DNA of 64,000 bases, taken from contig JAHBXO010000002.1 of NCBI GenBank assembly GCA_019636445.1, positions 62,001 through 126,000 of the forward strand, given 5' to 3'. Below, one piece after another: positions 16,963-26,362 of this stretch. This DNA is from Gemmataceae bacterium (GTDB lineage Bacteria > Planctomycetota > Planctomycetia > Gemmatales > Gemmataceae). The position numbers and the translations under genes were made by a program. The notes under the pieces were generated by a model. That model had not been told where the DNA came from and did no database searches. It saw only the letters and a list, made by a program, of their open reading frames with translations. Each line of letters begins with the position of its first letter. Positions within the stretch are counted from its first letter, which is position 1.

Positions 16963-18273
16963 TCATTTCTGGGGAAAATCCGGCTTCACGCCGCCCGCCG
17001 TCACGCGTTCGAGCGTCGTAAGTGCCTTGATGTTCTCGTAGACCGCCTCGAGGTAATCCGCCTGTGCCTTGGCCGCGAGGCCTTCGTTCAGGATCAACTG
17101 GCCATAATCGCGGATGTTCGGCGCGCTCTCCCGGGACAGTTTCACCATTTTCTGACTGCTCTCGAATCGCTTGGTGGCGATCTTCAGCCGCTCGACCGAC
17201 GCCAGCCAGTCGAGGTACGAGTTCGTGGCTTCCAGTTCGACGAGGTTGCGGGTCTTTTCGAGAACCGTCTCCTGCCGGTTGCTGTATTCACGGGCACGGG
17301 CAACACGGTCTTCGCGGGAGCCGACCAGGTTTGGCGGCATTTCCGGCGAAAGCGCCCCGGGGCGGTATTCGCCGTTGCGGTGGGCCGCCGGCACCGAGCG
17401 AGCGTGCAGGTCGCTGCCGAAGGCGAGCGTCGGCACCTGCTTGCGTCGCGTCACCGCGTTTTGGGCACACACCTCAAGTCGAAACGCATCGACACCGGCC
17501 GACGCGAGAACCATTTCGGGTCGGCGGGACATCGCGAACGAAACCACTTGTTCTTCCGTGACCGTGCCACCCATGATCGGCAGTTCGGTATCGCGCGGAA
17601 CGAACGAGAACGACTGCTCGACGCCCATGGCCTCCTTCAGGGCCGCGAGGGCTTTTTTCTGACCCGTGCGGGCGGTCACGCGGGGCGATTTCACCTCCGC
17701 GATCGCGTCCTCCATACGAAAGAGCGAAAATTGATTCAAGTTCGGTTGCGCGCCTTGCTTCAGCAACTCGTCGGCGATGTCGTAGAAGACTTCCATCTGC
17801 TCGATGATGTCGGAAGCCGTCAATTCCTGCTGACGGGCATAGACGAAGGTGTAATAGAGGCGCGTCACGTCGTAGACGGTTTCGTGTTGGACCTTGAGCA
17901 CATCGGCCTGCCCGATCGTGCCGCCGCGCTCCGCCTGCATCTTGCGGTACGGCAAGTCCGGTGACAACAACTTCGCGATCGGACCGAGTTTCGTCAGGGA
18001 TCGCGTGCCAATTTCCGTGGCACGCAGGCTGGCGTAGGCCGCACGAATGTTCGGCTGCCGCTCCATCGCGATCGCGATACATTCCTGCAGATTCAGCGTT
18101 GTATCCGAGACAACTGCCGGTCCCTGCTTCTCGCGTTCCTTCTTGCCCGCTTCCCGTTTGGTCTCGGCTTTGACTTTCGCGGCATCCTGTGTTCGCCCCG
18201 TCCCGGCGGCCACGGCCAGGATCCCGACGGCAAGCGCGACCGATCGGAGCGAACGGAACAATCGGGCGGTCAT
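16963..18273 (-). CDS. TolC-family outer-membrane-efflux-like protein
   Basis: A 436-residue protein with a signal peptide (cleavage near GRTQ) and then a Lys/Glu-rich linker. LNLQECIAIAMERQPNIRAAYASL is the typical opening helix of TolC-family proteins, and long alternating helices follow (VYDVTRLYYTFVYARQQELTA, LAALKEAMGV, and a second half ending IKALTTLERVTAG). The two-fold helical layout fits an outer-membrane efflux channel or a soluble relative. There is no adjacent membrane-fusion protein or pump. It leads an operon with the PhnD-like gene, ended by a strong terminator. Confidence 0.78.
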   Translation of the reverse strand: MTARLFRSLRSVALAVGILAVAAGTGRTQDAAKVKAETKREAGKKEREKQGPAVVSDTTLNLQECIAIAMERQPNIRAAYASLRATEIGTRSLTKLGPIAKLLSPDLPYRKMQAERGGTIGQADVLKVQHETVYDVTRLYYTFVYARQQELTASDIIEQMEVFYDIADELLKQGAQPNLNQFSLFRMEDAIAEVKSPRVTARTGQKKALAALKEAMGVEQSFSFVPRDTELPIMGGTVTEEQVVSFAMSRRPEMVLASAGVDAFRLEVCAQNAVTRRKQVPTLAFGSDLHARSVPAAHRNGEYRPGALSPEMPPNLVGSREDRVARAREYSNRQETVLEKTRNLVELEATNSYLDWLASVERLKIATKRFESSQKMVKLSRESAPNIRDYGQLILNEGLAAKAQADYLEAVYENIKALTTLERVTAGGVKPDFPQK

Positions 18274-18524
18274 CGTGACTCCCCACTCACAGGCCGGTAC
18301 GGCGGATCGGCTCCCGCAACTCGCGCGTGTCCCTTACACATCGTCCACTGCGGGGGCCGGTCTGGATAGTCGCTCGTCGAGAGTTTCCCGGTCCAGCCCA
18401 ATTTCCAACCGGGCCGTAGCGGCTGTGCCGGTCAAAGGGGCAAACCGGGCAAGCTCGTGAAATTCGACCCGGTAAGTTGGGCGAATAGGATGAGTCTTTC
18501 TTCTCGTAACTTTGGACCTTTCGC

Positions 18525-20030
18525 ATGAGCCATGAGATCAGCCCGGCGGTCGAGCGGGCCTCGCTTGCGGCGGCGCAACGGGCTGTTGTCGCCGGGGCGG
18601 CAGGTCCTCGTTTGCAGGATTGGGTGCTGGCTTTGCTCGCCGACGACGAAGGGCGGCCGTTTGAATTGTTGCTCCGGATGGGGATCGACGCGGATTCGCT
18701 ACGGAACCGAGCCACGAACCTGCCGGAGACATTGGCCCCAACGGAATCGGATTTGTTCACCGCTGCGCGCCGGCACGGCATCCGTCTCCGGGGCGACCCC
18801 GATTTGACGACCGACCTGCTCCTCTACGCGGTCATGGTTTCCCACGACGATTTTGCCCGGGCACTCGAGAGGCACGGCGCCTCGCCTGCCATCGTGGAGC
18901 GCGGTTTGATCGACGCGAATATGGCAGCGGAATCCGCTCCAGCGCCAGCCAGTGCGACGTTCGCGCCTGGCCGACTGACGGACACACCGGGAGCAACCGA
19001 CGCCGTTCGCATTCTGGACGCGAACCTCAATCGCGCCCGCGAAGCGATCCGCGTACTCGACGACTTTGTTCGCTTTGTCCGGAACGATCGAATTCTGACG
19101 GATGAGTTGAAATCGCTTCGCCATCGCGTCGCGGCGGCCACCGAACTGCTGCCGTCCCGCCTGCTCCTTGAATCCCGCGACACGCCGGGCGATGTCGGCA
19201 CGTCGATAGCCGCCAGCGGCGAATACTCGCGAACTTCGCCGGAACAGGTCGCGCAAGTGAATTTCAAGCGACTGCAGGAGTCTTTGCGCAGCCTCGAAGA
19301 ATTCGGCAAACTGGAAAGCGCGGCATTTGCCCGCGAAGCGGAAGCGATCCGCTACCAGGCGTACACGCTGGAAAAAGTCGTCTTGAAGTCGGGGGCGAGG
19401 CATGAGCCCTTGCTCGCGGCGAAGATCTATGTCTTGCTGACAGGTGCCCAATGCGTGGGGACGCTCGATTGGACGATTGCCGAGGCGGCCGCCGCCGGAG
19501 CCTCGGTTTTCCAATTGCGTGAAAAAACAGTTCCGGATCGGGAATTGCTGAGGCTCGCCCGGCAGGTGCGGGAATGGACCCGTCGCGCCAAGGTCCTGTT
19601 TATCGTCAACGACCGGCCCGACATTGCGAAGCTGGCCGAAGCCGATGGCGTTCATCTCGGCCAGGACGACCTGACCGTTCACGACGCCCGGCGGATTCTC
19701 GGCCCGAACGCGCTGATCGGCGTCAGCACGCACGACCTCGATCAGGTTCGCGGCGCGGTTCTCGATGGTGCCGATTACATCGGTGTCGGGCCGACCTTTC
19801 CGAGTTCGACCAAAGCATTCGATCGGTTGGCGGGTCTGGATTTCGTTCGGGAGGCCTTCGCGGCCACTTCGATTCCCGCGTTCGCGCTCGGCGGCATCAC
19901 GCCGGAAACGATCGGCGACGCTGTGCGGGCCGGTGCATCACGCGTCGCCGTAAGTGCCTGCGTGGCCACCGCGGACGAACCCCGCGACGTCGTTCGACGA
20001 TTGATGGAAGCGTTGGAGCAAACAGGGTAA
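18525..20030 (+). CDS. thiE: thiamine-phosphate synthase with N-terminal Clp-N-like domain
   Basis: A 501-residue fusion. Residues about 1-130 show two repeats of the Clp N-domain type (SLAAAQRAV...WVLALLADD and SDLFTAARRHGIRL...LLLYAVM). Residues about 155-285 are a helical domain (ILDANLNRAREAIRVLDDFVRF, NFKRLQESLRSLEEFGKL) seen N-terminal to some ThiE proteins. Residues about 300-500 are the TIM-barrel ThiE: FQLREK, FIVNDRPDIA, GVHLGQDD, IGVGPTFPSSTK and FALGGI. It joins the pyrimidine and thiazole halves of thiamine. A typical ThiE is about 210 residues, so this one is more than double. It is divergent from the TolC-family gene. Confidence 0.88.
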   Translation: MSHEISPAVERASLAAAQRAVVAGAAGPRLQDWVLALLADDEGRPFELLLRMGIDADSLRNRATNLPETLAPTESDLFTAARRHGIRLRGDPDLTTDLLLYAVMVSHDDFARALERHGASPAIVERGLIDANMAAESAPAPASATFAPGRLTDTPGATDAVRILDANLNRAREAIRVLDDFVRFVRNDRILTDELKSLRHRVAAATELLPSRLLLESRDTPGDVGTSIAASGEYSRTSPEQVAQVNFKRLQESLRSLEEFGKLESAAFAREAEAIRYQAYTLEKVVLKSGARHEPLLAAKIYVLLTGAQCVGTLDWTIAEAAAAGASVFQLREKTVPDRELLRLARQVREWTRRAKVLFIVNDRPDIAKLAEADGVHLGQDDLTVHDARRILGPNALIGVSTHDLDQVRGAVLDGADYIGVGPTFPSSTKAFDRLAGLDFVREAFAATSIPAFALGGITPETIGDAVRAGASRVAVSACVATADEPRDVVRRLMEALEQTG

Positions 20031-20227
20031 AATGATCAAACCCACCTTCGGAGCCGACGATGCGCGGCGGGAACCAGTCCATCGTTCTTTTCTGTGCGAT
20101 GATCGCCCCCGCGCAGCGCAATCTTTCGCCTCAATGAATTCGTTTACGTCGAGTGACATCCTTGCGAACATCGTACGCTCGCCTAAACTGACCGTTCTGC
20201 CGATCTTCTCTTCGGAGTTCCGCGTTC

Positions 20228-21526
20228 ATGATTCGTCTCGCATTCCCGCTCGCACTGAGTCTCTTCGCGGCCACGGCGCGGGCCGACGACTGGCCGCAAT
20301 GGCGCGGTCCCCATCGCGATGGCGTCAGCGCCGAAAAGAACCTCCTGCAAAAATGGCCCGAGGCCGGGCCAACCAAGCTCTGGACCGTTTCCGGCCTGGG
20401 CGGCGGCTACAGCACGCCTTCGGTGGCCGATGGCCTCATCTACGGCATGGGGAAAAAAGGTGGCGATCCCACCAAGAAACGCGGCACCGGCGGAATCGAC
20501 CATATCTGGGCCCGAAACGAGAAAGACGGCAGTCTCGCCTGGTCCACACCGATCGGTGATATTCCGAATGTCGGATACGATGAGGGCGGACGCAGCACGC
20601 CGACCATCGCCAAGGGCAAGCTGTACGCGGTGTCGATGGGTGGCGATCTCCTCTGCTTGGACGCCAAGACGGGCAAGGAAATCTGGCGCAAGAATTACGT
20701 CAAGGACTTCGGCGGCAGCATACAAGCCTGGGGATATTCCGAGTCGGTGCTGGTCGATGGCGACGCGGTTGTCGGCACCCCCTGCTCCGCCAAAGCCGCC
20801 ATCGTGAAATTCAACGCGGAGACCGGCGAAGTGATCTGGCAGGCCGCCGTGCCGAATCCGGGCGGTGCCGGTGGCTATTCCTCGCCGATCAAAGCCACGA
20901 TCGACGGCGTGGAGATGTATATCAACCTGCTCGGCAAGTCCGGCGGCGTCGTTGGTGTCGATGCCAAGTCCGGCAAACTGCTGTGGCGTTATACCCGCGT
21001 CATGAACGGCACCGCGAACATCCCGACCGTCGTCGTGCGCGGCAATCTCGTTTTCTGTTCAACAGGCTACGCGGACGGCGGTTCGGCCTTGCTCGAACTC
21101 GTCAAATCCGGTGACAAGTTCGAGTCCAAGGAATTGAAGTATCACGCCGCCAAGGAACTCCAGAACCACCACGGGGGCATGGTCCTCGTGGGCGACCACC
21201 TTTATCTCGGCCGTGGTCACAACAATGGTCTGCCGACGTGCGTGGAGTTCAAAACCGGTAGCATCGTTTGGGCTGAAGACTCCGGGGCCGGCCGTGGCAA
21301 TGGTTCCGGCTGCGTCACCGCGGCCGATGGCATGATTTACTTCCGCTATCAGAACGGAGTGGTTGCGCTCGTGAAAGCCACCTCGAGCGGTTTTGAACTG
21401 AACGGCCGTTTCGCGATTCCCGAACCCAGCGGCAAGCCGAGCTGGCCGCATCCGGTGATTGCCAACGGAAAGCTCTACATTCGCGACCAGGACAAGCTTC
21501 ACTGCTACAACGTAAGCGCGAAGTAA
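20228..21526 (+). CDS. secreted PQQ-like beta-propeller protein
   Basis: A 432-residue protein with a short signal peptide (MIRLAFPLALSLFAATARA). DDWPQWRGPHRDGVS is the typical planctomycete opening of the PQQ-like/BamB-type propeller. Repeats such as LCLDAKTGKEIWRKN, VKFNAETGEVIWQAAV and VGVDAKSGKLLWRY each supply a propeller blade. No dehydrogenase active-site context is present, so it is more likely a binding or scaffold propeller than a PQQ enzyme. A strong terminator follows, and the next gene is a D-aminoacylase. Confidence 0.85.
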   Translation: MIRLAFPLALSLFAATARADDWPQWRGPHRDGVSAEKNLLQKWPEAGPTKLWTVSGLGGGYSTPSVADGLIYGMGKKGGDPTKKRGTGGIDHIWARNEKDGSLAWSTPIGDIPNVGYDEGGRSTPTIAKGKLYAVSMGGDLLCLDAKTGKEIWRKNYVKDFGGSIQAWGYSESVLVDGDAVVGTPCSAKAAIVKFNAETGEVIWQAAVPNPGGAGGYSSPIKATIDGVEMYINLLGKSGGVVGVDAKSGKLLWRYTRVMNGTANIPTVVVRGNLVFCSTGYADGGSALLELVKSGDKFESKELKYHAAKELQNHHGGMVLVGDHLYLGRGHNNGLPTCVEFKTGSIVWAEDSGAGRGNGSGCVTAADGMIYFRYQNGVVALVKATSSGFELNGRFAIPEPSGKPSWPHPVIANGKLYIRDQDKLHCYNVSAK

Positions 21527-21548
21527 ACCCCAGCACGGTCCCGTCGAT

Positions 21549-21581
21549 GCCCCGGCACGACCGTGCCGGGGCGTTTTTTTT
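21549..21581 (+). terminator. strong Rho-independent terminator
   Basis: GCCCCGGCACG and CGTGCCGGGGC form a near-perfect 11-bp GC-rich stem with a minimal loop, followed by G and eight Ts. It begins 23 bases after the propeller gene stop and ends 15 bases before the next start codon. Confidence 0.93.
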
Positions 21582-21595
21582 CAGCGAGGTGAATC

Positions 21596-23149
21596 ATGCG
21601 AAGTCTGTTGGTCATCCTGTTTGTTTCCTCCTCGGCAGCAGCGGCGGACCCGGCCATCGTCATACGGCAGGCCATGGTCCACGACGGCACGGGCGCGCCG
21701 GCCGTCCTGGCCGACGTGCTGATCCGCAGCGATGCGATCGCGGCCGTCGGCAAGGTGGACGCGCCGGCCGGTGCCGTTGAAATCAACGGCGCGGGGCTGA
21801 TTCTCTGCCCCGGCTTCATCGACCTGCATACCCACAGCGATTCCGCGGTCGTGAGCAAGTCGCTGCGAAACAACCGGTGCTACGCAGTACAGGGCGTCAC
21901 CACGATCGTGACCGGGAACTGCGGCAGCGGACCGGTCGATACCGGTAAATTCTTCGCGGACATCGAGAAGGGCGGCGTCGGTGCGAACGTGATCCATCAG
22001 GTGCCGCACAATTCCGTGCGCGACGCGGCGATGGGAAACGCGAACCGCCGCCCGACGGCGATGGAACAGGCGAAAATGGAAGAACTTGTCGACAAGGCCA
22101 TGAAGGATGGCGCGTGGGGGCTGGCGACCGGACTGATTTACAATCCCGGCACCTATGCGAAGACCGACGAACTCATCGCGCTCGCCAAAGTGGCTGCACG
22201 CCACGGCGGGCATTATGCCAGCCACATTCGCAACGAGGGCACGGGCCTGCTCGACGCGATCGACGAGGCGATCCGGATCGGTCGCGAATCGGGTTGCCCG
22301 GTGCACATTTCGCACATCAAGGCCAGTGGCCGGGCCGCCTATGGCCTCTCCGCCCGCGCCGTGGCCCGCATCGAACAAGCCCGCGCCGCCGGGCAAAAAG
22401 TGACTGCCGACCAGTACCCCTACACCGCCAGCAGCACCTCGCTCCGCGCCACCGTGGTCCCCACGAAATACCGCGAAGGCTCGACCAAGGATTACGTCGC
22501 CCGCTATTCCGATCCGCAAACCGGACCGACACTCAAAGCCGACCTCGCGAAGGCCCTGAAGGAACGCGATGACGGGAAAGCGATCCAGATCGCCACCTAC
22601 TCCAAGAATCGTTCCTGGCAGGGCAAACGGCTTTCCGAGATCGCGGATCTGGAAAAGCGGACCGTTCTCGAGATCGCGATTGAAATCGAAACCAACGGGG
22701 GAGCCCAGATCGTCAACCACGGCATGAGCGAGGAGGATGTGCGCGTCTACATGAAGCAACCGTGGGTCGCGACGGCCAGCGACGGCAGTGCGAAGGTGGC
22801 CGATTCGTCGGTGCCGCACCCCCGCAGTTACGGTACCTTTGCCCGCAAGATCGGGTACTACGCCATCGAGGAAAAAACCGTCTCGCTCGAACACGCCATC
22901 CGTGCGTCGTCGGGTTTGCCTGCCGACATTCTCGGCCTGAAGGACCGTGGATACGTCAAGGCCGGGCACAAGGCCGATCTCGTTCTTTTCGACCCGAAAT
23001 CCTATCGAGACCGGGCGACCTACGAAAAGCCTCACCAACTCGCGACCGGGGTGAAATACTTGTTCCTGAACGGCACGATGGTGATCGAAGACGGGAAACA
23101 CAAACCGGACGTGTTGGCGGGCAAGGTTCTCCGTATACCGGCGAAATGA
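21596..23149 (+). CDS. N-acyl-D-amino-acid deacylase (D-aminoacylase family)
   Basis: A 517-residue amidohydrolase with a short signal peptide (ending AAAA near residue 17), so probably periplasmic. GAGGTGA precedes the ATG. The metal-binding HTH in GFIDLHTHSD (His78, His80) is present, followed by GVTTIVTGNCGSGP, GHYASHIRNEG, VHISHIKASG and the late Asp in ATASDGS. These are the landmarks of the D-aminoacylase/dihydroorotase-like subgroup, which hydrolyses N-acyl-D-amino acids or related amides. In a planctomycete it could recycle cell-wall-derived or environmental D-amino acids. Its transcript ends at a long hairpin shared with the convergent gene. Confidence 0.88.
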   Translation: MRSLLVILFVSSSAAAADPAIVIRQAMVHDGTGAPAVLADVLIRSDAIAAVGKVDAPAGAVEINGAGLILCPGFIDLHTHSDSAVVSKSLRNNRCYAVQGVTTIVTGNCGSGPVDTGKFFADIEKGGVGANVIHQVPHNSVRDAAMGNANRRPTAMEQAKMEELVDKAMKDGAWGLATGLIYNPGTYAKTDELIALAKVAARHGGHYASHIRNEGTGLLDAIDEAIRIGRESGCPVHISHIKASGRAAYGLSARAVARIEQARAAGQKVTADQYPYTASSTSLRATVVPTKYREGSTKDYVARYSDPQTGPTLKADLAKALKERDDGKAIQIATYSKNRSWQGKRLSEIADLEKRTVLEIAIEIETNGGAQIVNHGMSEEDVRVYMKQPWVATASDGSAKVADSSVPHPRSYGTFARKIGYYAIEEKTVSLEHAIRASSGLPADILGLKDRGYVKAGHKADLVLFDPKSYRDRATYEKPHQLATGVKYLFLNGTMVIEDGKHKPDVLAGKVLRIPAK

Positions 23150-23171
23150 CGACCAGTGAACGAGCGGCCCA

Positions 23172-23212
23172 ACGTGAAACGGGCCGGGCGATTCGCCCGG
23201 CCCGTTTCACGT
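23172..23212. terminator. bidirectional hairpin terminator
   Basis: ACGTGAAACGGGCCGGGCG pairs perfectly with its complement across a 3-base loop, giving a 19-bp stem. It lies between the convergent D-aminoacylase and DUF1549/1553 genes; the flanks carry only short T or A stretches. Confidence 0.8.
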
Positions 23213-23226
23213 TTCCGCAATCGGGA

Positions 23227-25131
23227 TCAATGGTTGAGCATGAACTCGTTCGTATTCAACAGCGCCCAGAAGAGGTCTTGGTAGAAGGTGACGTCGTTTG
23301 GGCCGGTACCGGGGACGGCACGAGGACCGGACGGCGTCGCAATGGACGGCGGACCTTTCTTTCCCTTGGGAGCCGGAGTCGGAGTGGGCATCGGCTTGGC
23401 GTCAGGCTTCGCCGATTCCCCCGCGATGACCGCGCCCTTGTTCATGATCGTGGTGATCTTCGTCATTTCGGCTTGCGTCGGCTTTCGCGTCAGTGTGGAC
23501 AGGAACAGTTCCTCGATCACGGCACCGGCATTAACCGAATTCTTGGCGTGCTTGGCGATGATCCGACGGACCGGGTTGGTCGGCGAGTTCCGACCGACTT
23601 CGTCGTTGAGTTCACGGCCGTTCATCATCAAAAGGGCCTGGACGACGGTCCCGTTGAAGGTCATTTCATTCCCTTCGTCGTCGCCGAAATTCTGCACGAG
23701 CTTGTTCATCCACTGGTCGCGCTGACGCTTGCGGGCGTCGGCGTCGGCGTAGACTTCCGACTTGGTCGCGGTGCTGATCGCCTCGAAAAGCACTTCGGGC
23801 GAAAGTGCCTTCAACGGCATACGGGCGAAATACGCATCGTACTTCGCTTCGACGTAGTCCTTGTTGGCGACGTGGCTCAGGCCATAGGCGTCCGAGCAGC
23901 AGATCCAATAGAGCAGTTTCTTCATGTCGTACTTGTAATCGGCGAAGTTCTTGCCAAGGTCGGCGAGCAACTCCGGATGGATGACCTCGTTATGGGAACC
24001 GAAGTCATCGATGCTCGCCTCCTTGTTCAGTCCGCGACCGAACAGGTGCCCCCAGATCCGATTGACGTAAGACTTGGCGAAATTGTCGTGCTTCAGCACG
24101 TATTCCGCCAACGCTTCCCGTCGGCCTTTCTCGGACTTGCCATCGATTTGCTTGGTATCCGTTTCGCCCGATTCGGCCTTCGCGAGGTCCTTCAGGAAGT
24201 TCGGCTTCGTCGCCATCAACTTGCCGTCGCGGCGTTCGTAGAAGATGATCGAATTCGTGTTGTATTTCGTTTCGTCGGACAACTCGACCTGGACCGGATT
24301 GGCCATCATGCGACGATCGGCATCGGAGGTCGGTGTCTTGTCGCGAACCGTCTGCCGGAAAAACGCGTTCACTCCCCAGAAGTCCGATTGGATCCATTCC
24401 TTATTGAAGGGGTGGTCGTGGCATTGCGTGCAGTTCGTCTGGATCCCAAGGAAGAGCCGAGTTACGCGCGACGTGATGGGGACGGCGTCGAACTTGCCGG
24501 TTTCGTTTTGCTTCTCGTTCGGCGTCGGTTCGCCGAGGTGGTGAATGATGAAGTTCACCGCGCCGTTTTCGTTGGATTTGCCCTTCGCGGTCAGCAATTT
24601 GGTGACGAGTTCGTCGTACGGCGTGGTGCTGGCGTCGAGGTTGGCGCCGAGTTCCACTTCCAACCAGGTGCGCATCTGTTCGCGATAGAGCGGGTGGCCC
24701 GTCCGCGTCAGCAGCCACACGGTCCAGATGTTCGACCAGTGTTCGGCGAACTCATCGGTGTAGTGGTAGGTCAGTTCCTTCTTGTCATCCAGTTTGATGG
24801 TCGCGCCGTTACGCTTTGGTTTGTATTCCTTGGCATACAGCAGGCGGTTGATCAGTCGGGCACGCTTGCCGGCCGCCTTGTCCTGATCGAAGTCGACCGC
24901 TTCCTCGTACGACGGAATGCGGCCGATCAGATCGATGAAGGCCCGACGCATGAATTCGAGGTCGGTCGCCTTTTCCGCCGGTTTTTTGATCCCGGCCTTC
25001 GTCCACGCCTCGGAAATATGCTTGTTGATGCTGAGCGTCTGCGGCGCGATCACCGCATCGGCGGCCCGCACGTCCGACCCGGCCGCAAAGCTCAGGCCGA
25101 GCGCGAACAATCCTGCGACGATACGCTTCAT
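23227..25131 (-). CDS. DUF1549/DUF1553 planctomycete-type secreted protein
   Basis: A 634-residue protein. The chosen ATG (MKRIVAGLFALGLSF) gives a signal peptide ending VRAA; an earlier ATG gives no signal. The N-terminal half is DUF1549: FMRRAFIDLIGRIPSYEEA, then NCTQCHDHPF with a CxxCH heme-type motif at residues 234-238. The C-terminal half is DUF1553, ending in the family hallmark YQDLFWALLNTNEFMLNH. These proteins are abundant in Planctomycetes and often paired with a DUF1501 partner, which is absent here. Their biochemical role is unknown; heme binding at the single CxxCH is plausible. Confidence 0.93.
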   Translation of the reverse strand: MKRIVAGLFALGLSFAAGSDVRAADAVIAPQTLSINKHISEAWTKAGIKKPAEKATDLEFMRRAFIDLIGRIPSYEEAVDFDQDKAAGKRARLINRLLYAKEYKPKRNGATIKLDDKKELTYHYTDEFAEHWSNIWTVWLLTRTGHPLYREQMRTWLEVELGANLDASTTPYDELVTKLLTAKGKSNENGAVNFIIHHLGEPTPNEKQNETGKFDAVPITSRVTRLFLGIQTNCTQCHDHPFNKEWIQSDFWGVNAFFRQTVRDKTPTSDADRRMMANPVQVELSDETKYNTNSIIFYERRDGKLMATKPNFLKDLAKAESGETDTKQIDGKSEKGRREALAEYVLKHDNFAKSYVNRIWGHLFGRGLNKEASIDDFGSHNEVIHPELLADLGKNFADYKYDMKKLLYWICCSDAYGLSHVANKDYVEAKYDAYFARMPLKALSPEVLFEAISTATKSEVYADADARKRQRDQWMNKLVQNFGDDEGNEMTFNGTVVQALLMMNGRELNDEVGRNSPTNPVRRIIAKHAKNSVNAGAVIEELFLSTLTRKPTQAEMTKITTIMNKGAVIAGESAKPDAKPMPTPTPAPKGKKGPPSIATPSGPRAVPGTGPNDVTFYQDLFWALLNTNEFMLNH

Positions 25132-25318
25132 TCGAGGACTCCGGAGAGTGAGCACGCGGTGGATCCGCGATAATCGCTGATAGTGTAGTCTAATCCACGG
25201 GGAATGCATCGGTCTAGCAAAACCCCGACCGATCGACCTACCCTATGAACACTGGGACGCGGCCGAGGGTTCCGAAGTTCCCCGTCGCGACGCGATTTCC
25301 CTTGGCCCATCGGTGCCC

Positions 25319-25651
25319 ATGTTCAACAATCCCGATGCCTTCGAAGCCTGGCTGCAACGCGCCGAAAATGACGAATTGCTGGACCGCGTCACCGTCCTGC
25401 GCGACGAGTTGGAACCGGCGGCGCGATCTCGTATCGAAGTGGAATTGGCCCGTCGCGGCCTTTCAGCGGCCGAGGTCGCGAGCCACGGGGCGGCAAGAGA
25501 AGCCGAATGCCTGCGTCGAGCGGACGGTTCCGTCCGGCGCTGCTGGCGGTGCGCCGCGCCGGCAACCTCGTGCGCCCGACGTTGGTGGAGGCTTTACGGC
25601 ATTTTGCCGATCGTACCGCTCGAACGACCGGTTTGCCCGAATCATGCCTGA
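25319..25651 (+). CDS. small Cys-containing protein
   Basis: A 110-residue protein. I use the ATG; a GTG two codons upstream is an alternative. The N-terminal 60 residues are helical (FEAWLQRAENDELLDRV, SRIEVELARRGLS). The C-terminus has CWRCAAPATSC, a WW pair and a terminal VCPNHA, which could bind zinc. No family is recognised. It converges on the DUF4956 gene with only 3 bases between, so transcription of the two may interfere. Confidence 0.6.
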   Translation: MFNNPDAFEAWLQRAENDELLDRVTVLRDELEPAARSRIEVELARRGLSAAEVASHGAAREAECLRRADGSVRRCWRCAAPATSCARRWWRLYGILPIVPLERPVCPNHA

Positions 25652-25654
25652 CCG

Positions 25655-26326
25655 TCACTTCAACTCCCACGCCACCTTCTCGATGCCCGGCTTGATGCGC
25701 AGGCTGTCGACGAGTTTCGAGAGGTCCGCGTACTGATAAGGCCGGAAGCGGAAGATCAGATCGACCGATTCCGCCGATTCCTTCACGGTATCGGCCCCGG
25801 CCAGGGTAACCGATGCGGACGACCGGGCAAGTATGGCCTTGATATCGGCCTCGGTGGTTTCCTTTCCCTTGACGCGAATCGTGAGTTTCGCATCGTTCGT
25901 GGCGAGGCCGGTGAGTTGCGTCACGCCGATGGCGACGAGGGCGATGACGCTGAAGCCGACGAGGGACGTATTGATGTAGCCGGCGCCGACCGACATGCCG
26001 ATGACCATGGCGAAGATGACGAAGGCGGAGTCCCGCGTGTCCTCGATGACGGTTCGGAAGCGAACGACGGCGAGCACGCCGGCGAGGCCGAACGCGCGGG
26101 CCATGTTCGAGCCGATGACTTCCGTGACCAGCGCACAGAGGACGGTGAGGAGCAGCAGCGTGGTGCGCAGCCCGGGCGCGGGCCGGCCCTCGGAGCGGGC
26201 GAATGTCCGCACGATCGCGATGCCGAAGCCAAGAGCCGTGGCCGTCAGGAGGCGAACGGTGAGGACCATCGCCTTTTCATCTTCGCCGTTGCCGTTGGGC
26301 CACGCGGCGTACCACCAGTCGAGCAT
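25655..26326 (-). CDS. DUF4956 family membrane protein
   Basis: A 223-residue integral membrane protein. Four to five hydrophobic helices occupy residues about 20-140, including the conserved block ARAFGLAGVLAVVRFRTVIEDTRD followed by SAFVIFAMVIGMSVGAGY, which is the DUF4956 (MgtC-related in appearance) signature. The C-terminal 70 residues form a soluble alpha-beta domain. The function is unknown; elsewhere it accompanies polyphosphate or CotH-type genes, not seen here. Confidence 0.87.
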   Translation of the reverse strand: MLDWWYAAWPNGNGEDEKAMVLTVRLLTATALGFGIAIVRTFARSEGRPAPGLRTTLLLLTVLCALVTEVIGSNMARAFGLAGVLAVVRFRTVIEDTRDSAFVIFAMVIGMSVGAGYINTSLVGFSVIALVAIGVTQLTGLATNDAKLTIRVKGKETTEADIKAILARSSASVTLAGADTVKESAESVDLIFRFRPYQYADLSKLVDSLRIKPGIEKVAWELK

Positions 26327-26362
26327 TCTTGATATCCGATGCGTGAGCGGGACGGGTCAGTT

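Noticed and set aside
15997..17964. 655-codon ORF on the plus strand
   Set aside because: Antisense to the PhnD-like and TolC-family genes, which have clear motifs and signal peptides.
22762..25173. 803-codon plus-strand ORF
   Set aside because: Shadow of the DUF1549/1553 gene; the minus strand carries the family signature and CxxCH.
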